Assembly (NCBI GenBank): GCA_018000995.1
Contig: JAGNIU010000005.1
Location: 62,001 to 126,000 of the forward strand
DNA length: 64,000 bases
From: Bacteroidia bacterium
GTDB taxonomy: Bacteria; Bacteroidota; Bacteroidia; B-17B0; Aurantibacillaceae
Direction: 5' to 3'
Part shown: positions 9,011 through 16,372 of the stretch, in pieces
Position numbering within the stretch: the first letter of the stretch is position 1
Layout of the letters: each line of letters opens with the position of its first letter
Made by a program: the position numbers and the translations under genes
The notes under the pieces: model-generated
The model's input: only the letters and a program-made list of their open reading frames with translations
The model's database searches: none
Told to the model about the DNA's origin: nothing

Positions 9011-9547
9011 TTAATTTGCAACCACTACTTTTGCGTAGCGAATTACTTTATCACCTAGTTTATATCCCTTTTCAACTTCATCCACAACCTTACCTTTTTG
9101 ATTTTCATCAGTAGCAGGAATATGTGTTATTGCCTCCATAGTATCTGCATTAAAATCCTGACCAATACTTTCAAAAGCAGTTAAACCCTTTAATTGAGTG
9201 CTGTTTTTTAATTTATTATAAATCAGAGCAATGCCTTCTTTAATTGGAGCTGGGTCTGTAACCACTTCATTGGCCTTAATTGCTCTTTCAAAATCATCTA
9301 TAACAGGTAAAACAGCCTTTAAAACATCCTCAGAAGCAGTCTTAATTAACTCTGATTTTTCTTTAATAGTCCGTTTTCTGAAGTTATCAAATTCAGAATA
9401 AAGCCTTAGATACTTATCATTAAGTTCGGCAACCTGTTTTTTGAGTTTTTCTTCCTCTGTAACTGACGTATTTTCATTGTTTGTGTCAGTAACCGGCTTT
9501 TCTTCCTCGCTTAAATTTTGCTCGTTATTTGTATTCTCTTCGTTCAT
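9011..9547 (-). CDS. grpE: Nucleotide exchange factor GrpE
   Basis: A protein of 178 residues that releases ADP from DnaK. An acidic low-complexity N-terminus (about 1-30) precedes a long coiled coil, [20 protein letters not shown], and the conserved [12 protein letters not shown]. The beta-rich C-terminus has the family's signature region, here [20 protein letters not shown], then [16 protein letters not shown]. It is the first gene of a grpE-dnaJ operon with a good promoter (9578-9585). No CIRCE element was seen, so heat regulation, if any, is by another route. Confidence 0.95.
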   Translation of the reverse strand: MNEENTNNEQNLSEEEKPVTDTNNENTSVTEEEKLKKQVAELNDKYLRLYSEFDNFRKRTIKEKSELIKTASEDVLKAVLPVIDDFERAIKANEVVTDPAPIKEGIALIYNKLKNSTQLKGLTAFESIGQDFNADTMEAITHIPATDENQKGKVVDEVEKGYKLGDKVIRYAKVVVAN

Positions 9548-9577
9548 AGCTATATCGCCATATTAATTATGGGCGTG

Positions 9578-9585
9578 CAAAGATA
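9578..9585 (-). promoter_or_regulatory. Bacteroidota promoter of grpE-dnaJ
   Basis: TATCTTTG on the minus strand matches TAnnTTTG exactly. A TTGG at 9603-9606 gives a -33 element with an 18-nt spacer. The leader to the grpE ATG is about 30 nt. Confidence 0.7.
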
Positions 9586-9627
9586 AGCAATCAATAATGT
9601 TGCCAAGGAAATAATAAGGAAATATTG

Positions 9628-10926
9628 TCAGTTTTTAATGAAATTGAACTCAGTACGGCGGTTAAACTCATGTTCTTTGTCAGAACAATCAACCCCATTT
9701 AAACAGCGGTTCTTTATGGCAGATTCTCCCATACCAATAGCTTTCAAACGGGTTTTATCCAGACCTTTTGAGCTTAGATAATCAATTACAGCATTAGATC
9801 GCTTTTGAGATAAAGTAAGATTAGAAGCATCATCGCCACGGGCATCCGTGTGTGAGATAACTTCAAGTTTTACTCCGGGATTTGCATTTAAAATCACCAT
9901 CACTTTATCCAACACCAATTCATCTTCAAGGGTGATTTTGAATGTGCCTGTTTCATAATAGATGTTCTCTGAGGTTAACAAACTTTTCTGTCCCGATTTA
10001 TCAAACTTTTTATACTTCAATGTAATATCATCTTCATCTTCTATTGGTGACAGAACCACAATATCCGCCTTCAGTAATTTGTATTCGAAATCGCCTTTAA
10101 TTGTTTTTTTAAGCTCCGTAATGATTTCGCCGGTTAATTTGGCCAGAAAAACCACAGGGCCATTCTTTACTTTTTCAGTTGGCGCGATACGAATGGTTAA
10201 AGCTTGCGAAGTATCTACTTTAGTGAATGTGAAATCACCATAAGCGTCAGTCTTAGTTGATTTGATAGTGTCTTCTTTATGATTCAATAAATAAACAAAA
10301 TGCTGAATCAAAGGTGTTTTTTCTTTTTCTCCCACTAAAACTTTACCGGCAATATCAGCTGTAGAACTTGATGCATTGGTTTTACATATACTTCTGAAAG
10401 CATCTTCTAATTCCTGAGCGTTATCTGTCTCTAGCCATAAGCGTCCTTTAGGATTTACTAAAAAGAACGACGGGAACTTATCGGCACCAAATGCTTTTAC
10501 TACCTCGTCTTTAATTCCTTTTTTTGCTAAGTAGTTTGTTTTTTTACCATTAAACTTTGAGTTTAATAAATTCCCATCTTGCAAATATTTTTTCCAAACC
10601 TCCGGTTTTTCTTCTGTACAAATGGTAATGAATTCGATTTCGGAAGCCCCTTTGCAAGCGTTATTTTGAAAGCGGTTTAGGGTTTGCTCAAGCTTTTGAT
10701 TTATTTCTACAATTTGCTTAAGAGGTTGTTGGGTATTGAAAAACAAAACCAAAACAAATTTATCAATAGCCGTTTTTCCATTGGGCAAATCAACATCTGT
10801 TTTTTTATCCTCGGTATTAAATAACGCCACTTTTGAAAATGGAATTTTTTCGCCAACACGCAGTTTTTTCTGTCCGAATCCAATCAGAGATGAAAGCATT
10901 AAGACAGAGACAATATAATTTTTCAT
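9628..10926 (-). CDS. Thioredoxin-fold/OmpA fusion protein (redox-dead), copy 1
   Basis: A protein of 432 residues: signal peptide MKNYIVSVLMLSSLIGFGQ; a thioredoxin-like domain at about 25-185 with LVLFFNTQQPLKQI where the CxxC would be and the cis-Pro loop KFPSFFLVNPKGRLW; a middle CarboxypepD-reg-like segment at about 190-235 (IAGKVLV...TKTDAYGDFTF); and a C-terminal OmpA domain (ISHTDARGDDASNLTLSQKR, then GMGESA, then NRRTEF) expected to bind peptidoglycan non-covalently. There are no redox cysteines. It is translationally coupled to the paralogue upstream: that gene's TAA and this ATG share one base. A structural or sensory periplasmic role is inferred. Confidence 0.82.
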   Translation of the reverse strand: MKNYIVSVLMLSSLIGFGQKKLRVGEKIPFSKVALFNTEDKKTDVDLPNGKTAIDKFVLVLFFNTQQPLKQIVEINQKLEQTLNRFQNNACKGASEIEFITICTEEKPEVWKKYLQDGNLLNSKFNGKKTNYLAKKGIKDEVVKAFGADKFPSFFLVNPKGRLWLETDNAQELEDAFRSICKTNASSSTADIAGKVLVGEKEKTPLIQHFVYLLNHKEDTIKSTKTDAYGDFTFTKVDTSQALTIRIAPTEKVKNGPVVFLAKLTGEIITELKKTIKGDFEYKLLKADIVVLSPIEDEDDITLKYKKFDKSGQKSLLTSENIYYETGTFKITLEDELVLDKVMVILNANPGVKLEVISHTDARGDDASNLTLSQKRSNAVIDYLSSKGLDKTRLKAIGMGESAIKNRCLNGVDCSDKEHEFNRRTEFNFIKN

Positions 10927-12152
10927 TAGGGTTTGTAAAACTTGAGCTCAGTTCTAACGTTTTCGGCGTGCTCTTCTTCTGTACAAGTTACTTTGTTCTT
11001 ACACTTGTTTTTAAGTTCTGTTTCGCCTTTACCAATTGGTTTCATTCTGGTAGGTGCAATACCTTTAGAAACTAAGTATGCTTTCACCGAACTGGAGCGC
11101 TTCTTGGTTAATTCCAAATTATCAGCGTCATCACCTTTACTATCGGTATGTGAAATAATTTCTAAGGTGTAGTCTTTATTCTTGCTTAGCATCGTTGCTA
11201 CCTTATCTAACTCAACGTTGGAACTTGATTCTAACTCAGAACTATTCTTTTTAAAAGTAATGTTAGCATTAAATGAAATAGCATTTTTTGTAGACGAGGC
11301 ATCTTTATTAATTCCGCTAAGTTTAGCCACATCGCCCAAACTCAATAAGTATTCAAATTTACCAGATGCTTTTGGTACGTTAGCAAAAACAGCTCCTGAT
11401 GCAGTACTTAAGTAAGCTTTTTGTTTTCCGATTAAATCACCTGTTGTATCTGCTTTAATAATATACTCAGGTAGATATTTAACACTAAAATAAGTAAACA
11501 ATCCGCTATTATCGCTTAGTGTTCTGCTGATGGTATCATTAAATTTATTCATCATTACCATTTTCTGATTTTTCACAGCATCATTAGGTGCTTCCGAAAA
11601 AAGTAAACGACCTTTTAAATCGCGGGTATTTTGTGGAGAGTTTTTCTTCCCATCCAAAACATCTTCAATTTGAATCATGGTTGGATTGATTAATAATACA
11701 GCTCCTAATTCGTCTACCAAAATTGTAACCGGCAATTGTGTGAGCTTGTAATTTCTAACTGATAAATCATTATAACCTTTATTGGCTATTAAATTCATCA
11801 TTTTATCCATTTTAAGACTTGTTAGGTCTTGATTCCAAGCGCCTTTATCACTTTGTATAGCTACCGTTATAACTTCAAAACCTTCTGCATTACGATATGT
11901 GGCTGTGCTGTAACGTTCGTATAAATCAACGGCACGTGGTATAAACAATTTAGATTTTGCTACTGATGAAGCCCAAAAATGAATAAGTACAATTTTATTG
12001 ATATGTGGAAATGTAACACTTTGCAAAGTGAACTGGTTATTATTTAAAACTAATGGTGGGGCCTTATCGCCGATTTTTAAACCGCAATTTTGAGCTGCAA
12101 CCGTTAAGCTTATCAGAACTAAAAAAAGTATTTTACAAAATTTCAATTTCAT
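10926..12152 (-). CDS. Thioredoxin-fold/OmpA fusion protein (redox-dead), copy 2
   Basis: A paralogue of the next gene, with 408 residues in the same order: a signal peptide ending AAQ at about 21, an AhpC/TSA-like domain (GDKAPPLVLNN, then IVLIHFWASSVAKSKLF), a cis-Pro stretch QLPVTILVDELGAVLL, a middle segment KGRLLFSEAPND onward, and a C-terminal OmpA domain (ISHTDSKGDDADNLELTKKR, then PIGKGETELKNKC, then NVRTELKF). WASWCRPC of active TlpA reads WASSVAKS here, so both redox cysteines are gone. It begins 1 nt after the stop of an active-looking TlpA protein, suggesting duplication from that neighbour followed by fusion. Confidence 0.82.
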   Translation of the reverse strand: MKLKFCKILFLVLISLTVAAQNCGLKIGDKAPPLVLNNNQFTLQSVTFPHINKIVLIHFWASSVAKSKLFIPRAVDLYERYSTATYRNAEGFEVITVAIQSDKGAWNQDLTSLKMDKMMNLIANKGYNDLSVRNYKLTQLPVTILVDELGAVLLINPTMIQIEDVLDGKKNSPQNTRDLKGRLLFSEAPNDAVKNQKMVMMNKFNDTISRTLSDNSGLFTYFSVKYLPEYIIKADTTGDLIGKQKAYLSTASGAVFANVPKASGKFEYLLSLGDVAKLSGINKDASSTKNAISFNANITFKKNSSELESSSNVELDKVATMLSKNKDYTLEIISHTDSKGDDADNLELTKKRSSSVKAYLVSKGIAPTRMKPIGKGETELKNKCKNKVTCTEEEHAENVRTELKFYKP

Positions 12153-12153
12153 T

Positions 12154-12738
12154 TTATTTTTCCTTCAAATTTTCAAGTGCCTTTTCCAAATCTACACCTC
12201 TTAAAGCTTTTCCAATAATAATGCCGTCACCATCAATTAAATAATTGGTTGGAATGCCCTGTACTCCATATTTTAAAGCGGCTGAATTATTCCAACCTAA
12301 TAAATCACTTACATGGCTTGACCATAAAAGACTATCCGCTGCAATTGCATTTTGCCATCCATCTTTATTTGAATCAAGTGAAACACTATAAATTGTAAAC
12401 CCGTTTCCGTTTTTTAATTTCTGATCCTTATACTTTTTATGTACAGCAACAACATTCGGGTTTTCCAGTCTACACGGGCGACACCAGCTGGCCCAGAAAT
12501 CTATCAATACTATTTTTCCTTTTAAAGAAGAAAGTTTTATAGCTTGTCCTGCGGGATCCATCATTTCAATTTCAGGCGCTTTGTTACCAAGGTTTAAACC
12601 TTCTACAACTAAAACAGCCTGTGCAGCTTCAGCAATTTCCTTCTTCTTCTTTCTTTTTGATTTTTTTTCTTGCGCAGAAAATGATAATGTGCAAACACAT
12701 AACATCAAAACTAAAACGGTATGAATGTTTATTCTCAT
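12154..12738 (-). CDS. TlpA-family thiol-disulfide oxidoreductase
   Basis: A protein of 194 residues with a signal peptide (LMLCVCTLSFSAQ), a very basic stretch KKSKRKKKKE at 25-34, then a thioredoxin domain: GNKAPEIEMMDPAGQ, LIDFWASWCRPCR with C86 and C89, and the cis-Pro loop VQGIPTNYLIDGDG. Family members act as periplasmic reductants in cytochrome c maturation or in repair of oxidised cysteines. It overlaps murA by 4 nt and is followed 1 nt later by a cysteine-free relative fused to OmpA. The electron donor is not identified here. Confidence 0.88.
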   Translation of the reverse strand: MRINIHTVLVLMLCVCTLSFSAQEKKSKRKKKKEIAEAAQAVLVVEGLNLGNKAPEIEMMDPAGQAIKLSSLKGKIVLIDFWASWCRPCRLENPNVVAVHKKYKDQKLKNGNGFTIYSVSLDSNKDGWQNAIAADSLLWSSHVSDLLGWNNSAALKYGVQGIPTNYLIDGDGIIIGKALRGVDLEKALENLKEK

Positions 12739-14039
12739 TTTCTTATAATTTCTGCACCAATTGCATTTAAACGGCCATCAATATTCTGATAACCGCGGTC
12801 GATTTGATTAATATTAAAAATAGTACTCTTGCCTTTTGCACTCATAGCAGCGATTAATAAAGATACACCAGCGCGAATATCAGGAGACGCCATTTGAATT
12901 GCTTTTAGCTGAACTTTTTTATCTAAACCAATTACAGTTGCACGATGAGGATCACATAAAATAATTTGAGCGCCCATGTCAATTAATTTATCGACGAAGA
13001 ACAAACGGCTCTCGAACATTTTTTGATGAACTAAAATATTTCCGCGGGCTTGTGTGGCTGTAACTAAAACAATACTTAATAAATCAGGCGTGAAGCCCGG
13101 CCAAATAGCATCAGCCACTGTTAAAATAGAGCCATCAATAAAAGTATCAATCTCGTAATGCGATTGTGATGGAATATAAATGTCATCACCCCTCCGCTCC
13201 ATCTGAATTCCTAATCTTGAAAATACACGTGGGATACAACCTAAATTATCGTAAGACACATTTTTTATAGTGATTTCAGATTGTGTCATGGCTGCTAAAC
13301 CAATAAACGATCCTATTTCAATCATATCAGGTAACAAACGGTGTTTAGTTCCTCCAAGAGAAGTTACACCTTCGATGATTAACATGTTTGAACCAACACC
13401 TTGAATTTTTGCCCCCATACCAATCAACATTTTACAAAGTTGTTGAATGTAAGGTTCACAAGCTGCGTTATAAATAGTTGTAGTTCCTTCTGCTAAAACA
13501 GCAGCCATTACAATATTTGCTGTTCCTGTTACTGAAGCTTCGTCCAATAACATATAAGAGCCTTTAAGCTTCTTTGCTTCTACTTTAAATACTTCGTGTT
13601 CATTATCGTATTCAAACTTCGCACCTAAACTTTCAAAACCGATAAAGTGAGTATCCATTCGGCGGCGACCAATTTTATCTCCTCCCGGTTTTGGCATGTA
13701 GGCGCGACCGAAACGTGCTAACATTGGACCGATAATCATAACAGAACCGCGTAATCCTCCGCCTTTCTTTTTAAATTCAGGGGAAACTAAATAATCTACC
13801 TTTACATCATCCGATTGAAATGTATATTCTTCGTGACCGGTTTTTTCAACCTTCACACCTAAATCGCGCAATAAATCAATTAATTTATTGATATCAACAA
13901 TATCAGGGATATTGCTAATTGTTACTTTTTCTTTGGTGAGTAAAACGGCGCAAATGATTTGCAAAGCTTCGTTTTTGGCGCCTTGTGGTGTAATGTCTCC
14001 TTTTAATTGTCTGCCGCCTGTTACTTCAAAAATGGCCAT
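12735..14039 (-). CDS. murA: UDP-N-acetylglucosamine 1-carboxyvinyltransferase MurA (Asp variant)
   Basis: A protein of 434 residues that catalyses the first committed step of peptidoglycan synthesis, transferring enolpyruvate from PEP to UDP-GlcNAc. GAKNEALQI at 20-28 holds the Lys-Asn pair; LRGSVMIIGPMLARFGRA and PKPGGDKIGRRRMDTH follow. In E. coli the equivalent loop is PGGCTIG, with Cys115 attacked by fosfomycin. Here the position is Asp121 (codon GAT, 13677-13679). Asp at this site keeps activity in other bacteria, so the enzyme is expected to be active but fosfomycin-insensitive. DUF4290 lies 17 nt upstream and the TlpA gene overlaps its 3' end by 4 nt. Confidence 0.95.
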   Translation of the reverse strand: MAIFEVTGGRQLKGDITPQGAKNEALQIICAVLLTKEKVTISNIPDIVDINKLIDLLRDLGVKVEKTGHEEYTFQSDDVKVDYLVSPEFKKKGGGLRGSVMIIGPMLARFGRAYMPKPGGDKIGRRRMDTHFIGFESLGAKFEYDNEHEVFKVEAKKLKGSYMLLDEASVTGTANIVMAAVLAEGTTTIYNAACEPYIQQLCKMLIGMGAKIQGVGSNMLIIEGVTSLGGTKHRLLPDMIEIGSFIGLAAMTQSEITIKNVSYDNLGCIPRVFSRLGIQMERRGDDIYIPSQSHYEIDTFIDGSILTVADAIWPGFTPDLLSIVLVTATQARGNILVHQKMFESRLFFVDKLIDMGAQIILCDPHRATVIGLDKKVQLKAIQMASPDIRAGVSLLIAAMSAKGKSTIFNINQIDRGYQNIDGRLNAIGAEIIRK

Positions 14040-14056
14040 AGGGATAAGTGCAGTTT

Positions 14057-14710
14057 TTAATGTTTTTTATTATGCTTATGAAAATGCTTTTTGTGTTTGT
14101 TGTTCTGGAATTTGTGACGAGGCTTATTACTTCCTCCACTTCCGACTGAATTATTAGTTCTTACTAATTCCTGATGAGAACTTAATGCAACAGATTCATC
14201 TAATTTCAATTCACCATCCGATAAATCGGTTAAGTTTTTAAAAATAACATCATCCGTAATCGAATCTTTATTCCAGTTGATGTAAGATTTTTTAAGATGA
14301 TTGGCAATTAAACGGGTTAACTCATCTTTTTCCGGACCATCCTTTAGAGCTTTGGCTTTTTTAATAATAGCCTCTATAGTTTTACCGTAATGTTTAAATT
14401 TAATTTTACCAACAGGATAAGTTAACCTTGCCGGTTTTTCTTTAAACGTCTCCGGTTTTGGTCTTGGATACGGAGAATCAACGTCTAATCTGAATTCAGA
14501 AATAATGAATAAATGATCCCAAAGTTTATGGGTAAAATCAGCCACATCACGTAAATGCGGATTTAATTGTCCCATCACCTGAATAATGGCTTTTGCACAT
14601 AAATTACGCTCTTCACGGTCCTTTAATTCGCAGCAATAGTCTATCATACTCTGCACGTTACGCCCGTATTCGGGTATAATCATTTTCGGTCTTTCTGTAT
14701 TGTATTCCAT
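14057..14710 (-). CDS. DUF4290 domain-containing protein
   Basis: A protein of 217 residues from the ATG at 14710. The start MEYNTERPKMIIPEYGRN is characteristic of DUF4290, a family known only from Bacteroidota and of unknown function. The frame is open 57 nt further upstream, but those residues do not resemble the family. The central part has HLRDVADFTHKLWDHLF and a run of charged helices; the last 30 residues are very rich in His, Lys and Asn. There is no signal peptide, so it is probably cytoplasmic. It sits 17 nt upstream of murA and probably heads that operon, a link often seen in this phylum. Confidence 0.85.
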   Translation of the reverse strand: MEYNTERPKMIIPEYGRNVQSMIDYCCELKDREERNLCAKAIIQVMGQLNPHLRDVADFTHKLWDHLFIISEFRLDVDSPYPRPKPETFKEKPARLTYPVGKIKFKHYGKTIEAIIKKAKALKDGPEKDELTRLIANHLKKSYINWNKDSITDDVIFKNLTDLSDGELKLDESVALSSHQELVRTNNSVGSGGSNKPRHKFQNNKHKKHFHKHNKKH

Positions 14711-14839
14711 CATTATTTTGAAAGTATAAATATAGCGAAAAATAGGGCTGTTTTTAAAGTTTTTCACTATTTATTAACCAATGCCCTGTTTATTTCTTGT
14801 TTTTTTATTTTTACAGTCTTAATACTAAAACTAAAAATT

Positions 14840-15277
14840 ATGGATTTAAAAGTAGTGGTTACTAACATTGCAACACGATGGAATTACAAAGTAGATGAAA
14901 TTTCTCCTGGAATTTTCAGAATTGATGTGGCAATAAAAATGAAAGACGGAACTTTCCGTTATCAGTTTGTTTATGTTTGGATTATTGCCGGCCGTTATTT
15001 TGGTAAAGATGTTGTTTACATGAACAGCCGTTGTGGCGAGTTTACTCAAAATTTGAACTTATATAAATTGATTAAAGAAGGCGGTTACGGAACATTCTCT
15101 TCTGTTACTGTTACTACTGATAAACGTGCAGATGGTTCTCCGTGTGAAACTGTTATTGTACAAGCTGTTCAACCTATTGAGTTTACCAGCGAAGCCATCT
15201 TAAACGAAGCTATTTACGATGTGGCATTTAACGCAGATGCTATCGAATCACTTTATTTTGGCGGCGATAAAAATTAA
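14840..15277 (+). CDS. Conserved hypothetical protein, possible YbjN/type III chaperone-like fold
   Basis: A protein of 145 residues with no signal peptide or membrane segment. I do not recognise it securely. The pattern is short alpha/beta: VVVTNIATRWNYKVDEISPG, then FRIDVAIKMKDGTFRYQFVY, a WIIAGRYFGKDVVYMNSRCG strand region, and a helical C-terminus EAILNEAIYDVAFNADAIES. This layout recalls small YbjN-like chaperone folds, which is only a guess. It is a single gene on the plus strand, divergent from the DUF4290-murA operon and followed by an AT-rich inverted repeat before sucD. Confidence 0.7.
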   Translation: MDLKVVVTNIATRWNYKVDEISPGIFRIDVAIKMKDGTFRYQFVYVWIIAGRYFGKDVVYMNSRCGEFTQNLNLYKLIKEGGYGTFSSVTVTTDKRADGSPCETVIVQAVQPIEFTSEAILNEAIYDVAFNADAIESLYFGGDKN

Positions 15278-15284
15278 GTTAAAA

Positions 15285-15370
15285 GGTTAATGGTTATTGG
15301 GTTATTAAGTTATAATTTGACTATAAAAATAAACTGTTAACCATTAACCTATAACTAATAACTATTAACC
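15285..15370. repeat. AT-rich imperfect inverted repeat (GTTATTGGTTAT type)
   Basis: The left arm GGTTAATGGTTATTGGGTTA and a right arm ending AATAACTATTAACC are imperfect reverse complements built from GGTTA/TAACC words. It lies 36 nt upstream of the sucD ATG. Similar elements precede prmA and parA. Confidence 0.6.
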
Positions 15371-15406
15371 AAAAAAACCTATCTTAGCACTTCTAAAACT
15401 AAAACT

Positions 15407-16291
15407 ATGTCAGTACTCGTAAACAAAAACTCGAAAATAATTGTACAAGGATTTACCGGAGGTGAAGGTACTTTTCACGCTTCCCAAATGATTGAATATG
15501 GTACTAATGTTGTTGGTGGTGTTACTCCTGGAAAAGGTGGTACTCAGCACTTAGACAGACCTGTATTTAACACTGTTGCTGAAGCTGTAAAAACTACCGG
15601 TGCTGATGTATCTATCATTTTTGTTCCGGCTGCTTTTGCTGCGGATGCCATTATGGAAGCTGCTGACGGTGGAATTAAAGTTATTGTTTGTATTACAGAG
15701 GGTATCCCTGTGAAAGACATGATAATTACGAAAGAATACTTAAAGGGAAAAGACACCCGTTTAATTGGCCCGAATTGCCCTGGTATTATTACTGCCGGTG
15801 AAGCGAAAGTTGGTATTATGCCGGGCTTCGTTTTCAAAAAAGGTAAAATTGGTATTGTTTCTAAATCAGGAACTTTAACATACGAAGCTGCTGACCAAGT
15901 TGCGAAAGCAGGTTTAGGAGTTACAACTGCTATTGGAATCGGTGGAGATCCTATTATTGGAACTACTACTAAAGAAGCGGTTGAATTACTAATGAATGAT
16001 CCGGAAACTGAAGGTATTGTTATGATTGGTGAAATTGGTGGAAATCTTGAAGCTGATGCGGCACGTTGGATTAAAGCTAACGGAAATAAAAAACCTGTAG
16101 TTGGCTTCATCGCCGGACAAACTGCTCCTAAAGGCCGTACAATGGGCCATGCCGGTGCAATTGTTGGTGGTGCTGATGATACTGCACAAGCTAAGATGGC
16201 TATTTTGCGCGAGAACGGAATTCACGTTTGTGAAAGTCCTGCTGATATTGGAAAAACTATGGCTAAGGTTTTAGGCAAGGTGCCTGCTTAA
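15407..16291 (+). CDS. sucD: Succinyl-CoA ligase subunit alpha SucD
   Basis: A protein of 294 residues that forms succinyl-CoA synthetase with SucC in the TCA cycle. The N-terminal CoA-binding domain has [20 protein letters not shown] and [29 protein letters not shown] and [10 protein letters not shown] are family signatures; the phosphorylated His is H248 in [10 protein letters not shown]. All parts are present and the length is normal. sucC is not adjacent, so the subunits are encoded apart, as in many Bacteroidota. A terminator follows at 16341. Confidence 0.96.
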   Translation: MSVLVNKNSKIIVQGFTGGEGTFHASQMIEYGTNVVGGVTPGKGGTQHLDRPVFNTVAEAVKTTGADVSIIFVPAAFAADAIMEAADGGIKVIVCITEGIPVKDMIITKEYLKGKDTRLIGPNCPGIITAGEAKVGIMPGFVFKKGKIGIVSKSGTLTYEAADQVAKAGLGVTTAIGIGGDPIIGTTTKEAVELLMNDPETEGIVMIGEIGGNLEADAARWIKANGNKKPVVGFIAGQTAPKGRTMGHAGAIVGGADDTAQAKMAILRENGIHVCESPADIGKTMAKVLGKVPA

Positions 16292-16295
16292 CCTG

Positions 16296-16316
16296 ATGGT
16301 TCGGCAAGCTCACCAT
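16296..16316. repeat. Short GC-rich palindromic repeat
   Basis: ATGGT and ACCAT flank TCGGCAAGCTC just after the sucD stop. The word resembles dispersed GGTGAGCTTGCCGAACC-type elements common in Bacteroidota intergenic DNA; only one copy was seen in this window. Confidence 0.45.
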
Positions 16317-16340
16317 GACGCTGTCACATAAATGAAATTA

Positions 16341-16370
16341 AACCTCAACAGAAATGTTGGGGTTTTTTGT
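16341..16370 (+). terminator. Rho-independent terminator of sucD
   Basis: AACCTCAACA and TGTTGGGGTT pair (one T-G) around the loop GAAA, followed by TTTT. It also lies just before the stop of the convergent patatin gene. Confidence 0.88.
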
Positions 16371-16372
16371 TT

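Noticed and set aside
15544-16110. A 188-codon frame opposite sucD
   Set aside because: It mirrors a highly conserved enzyme gene, has Ser/Pro/Ile-rich composition without recognisable motifs, and lacks a promoter.
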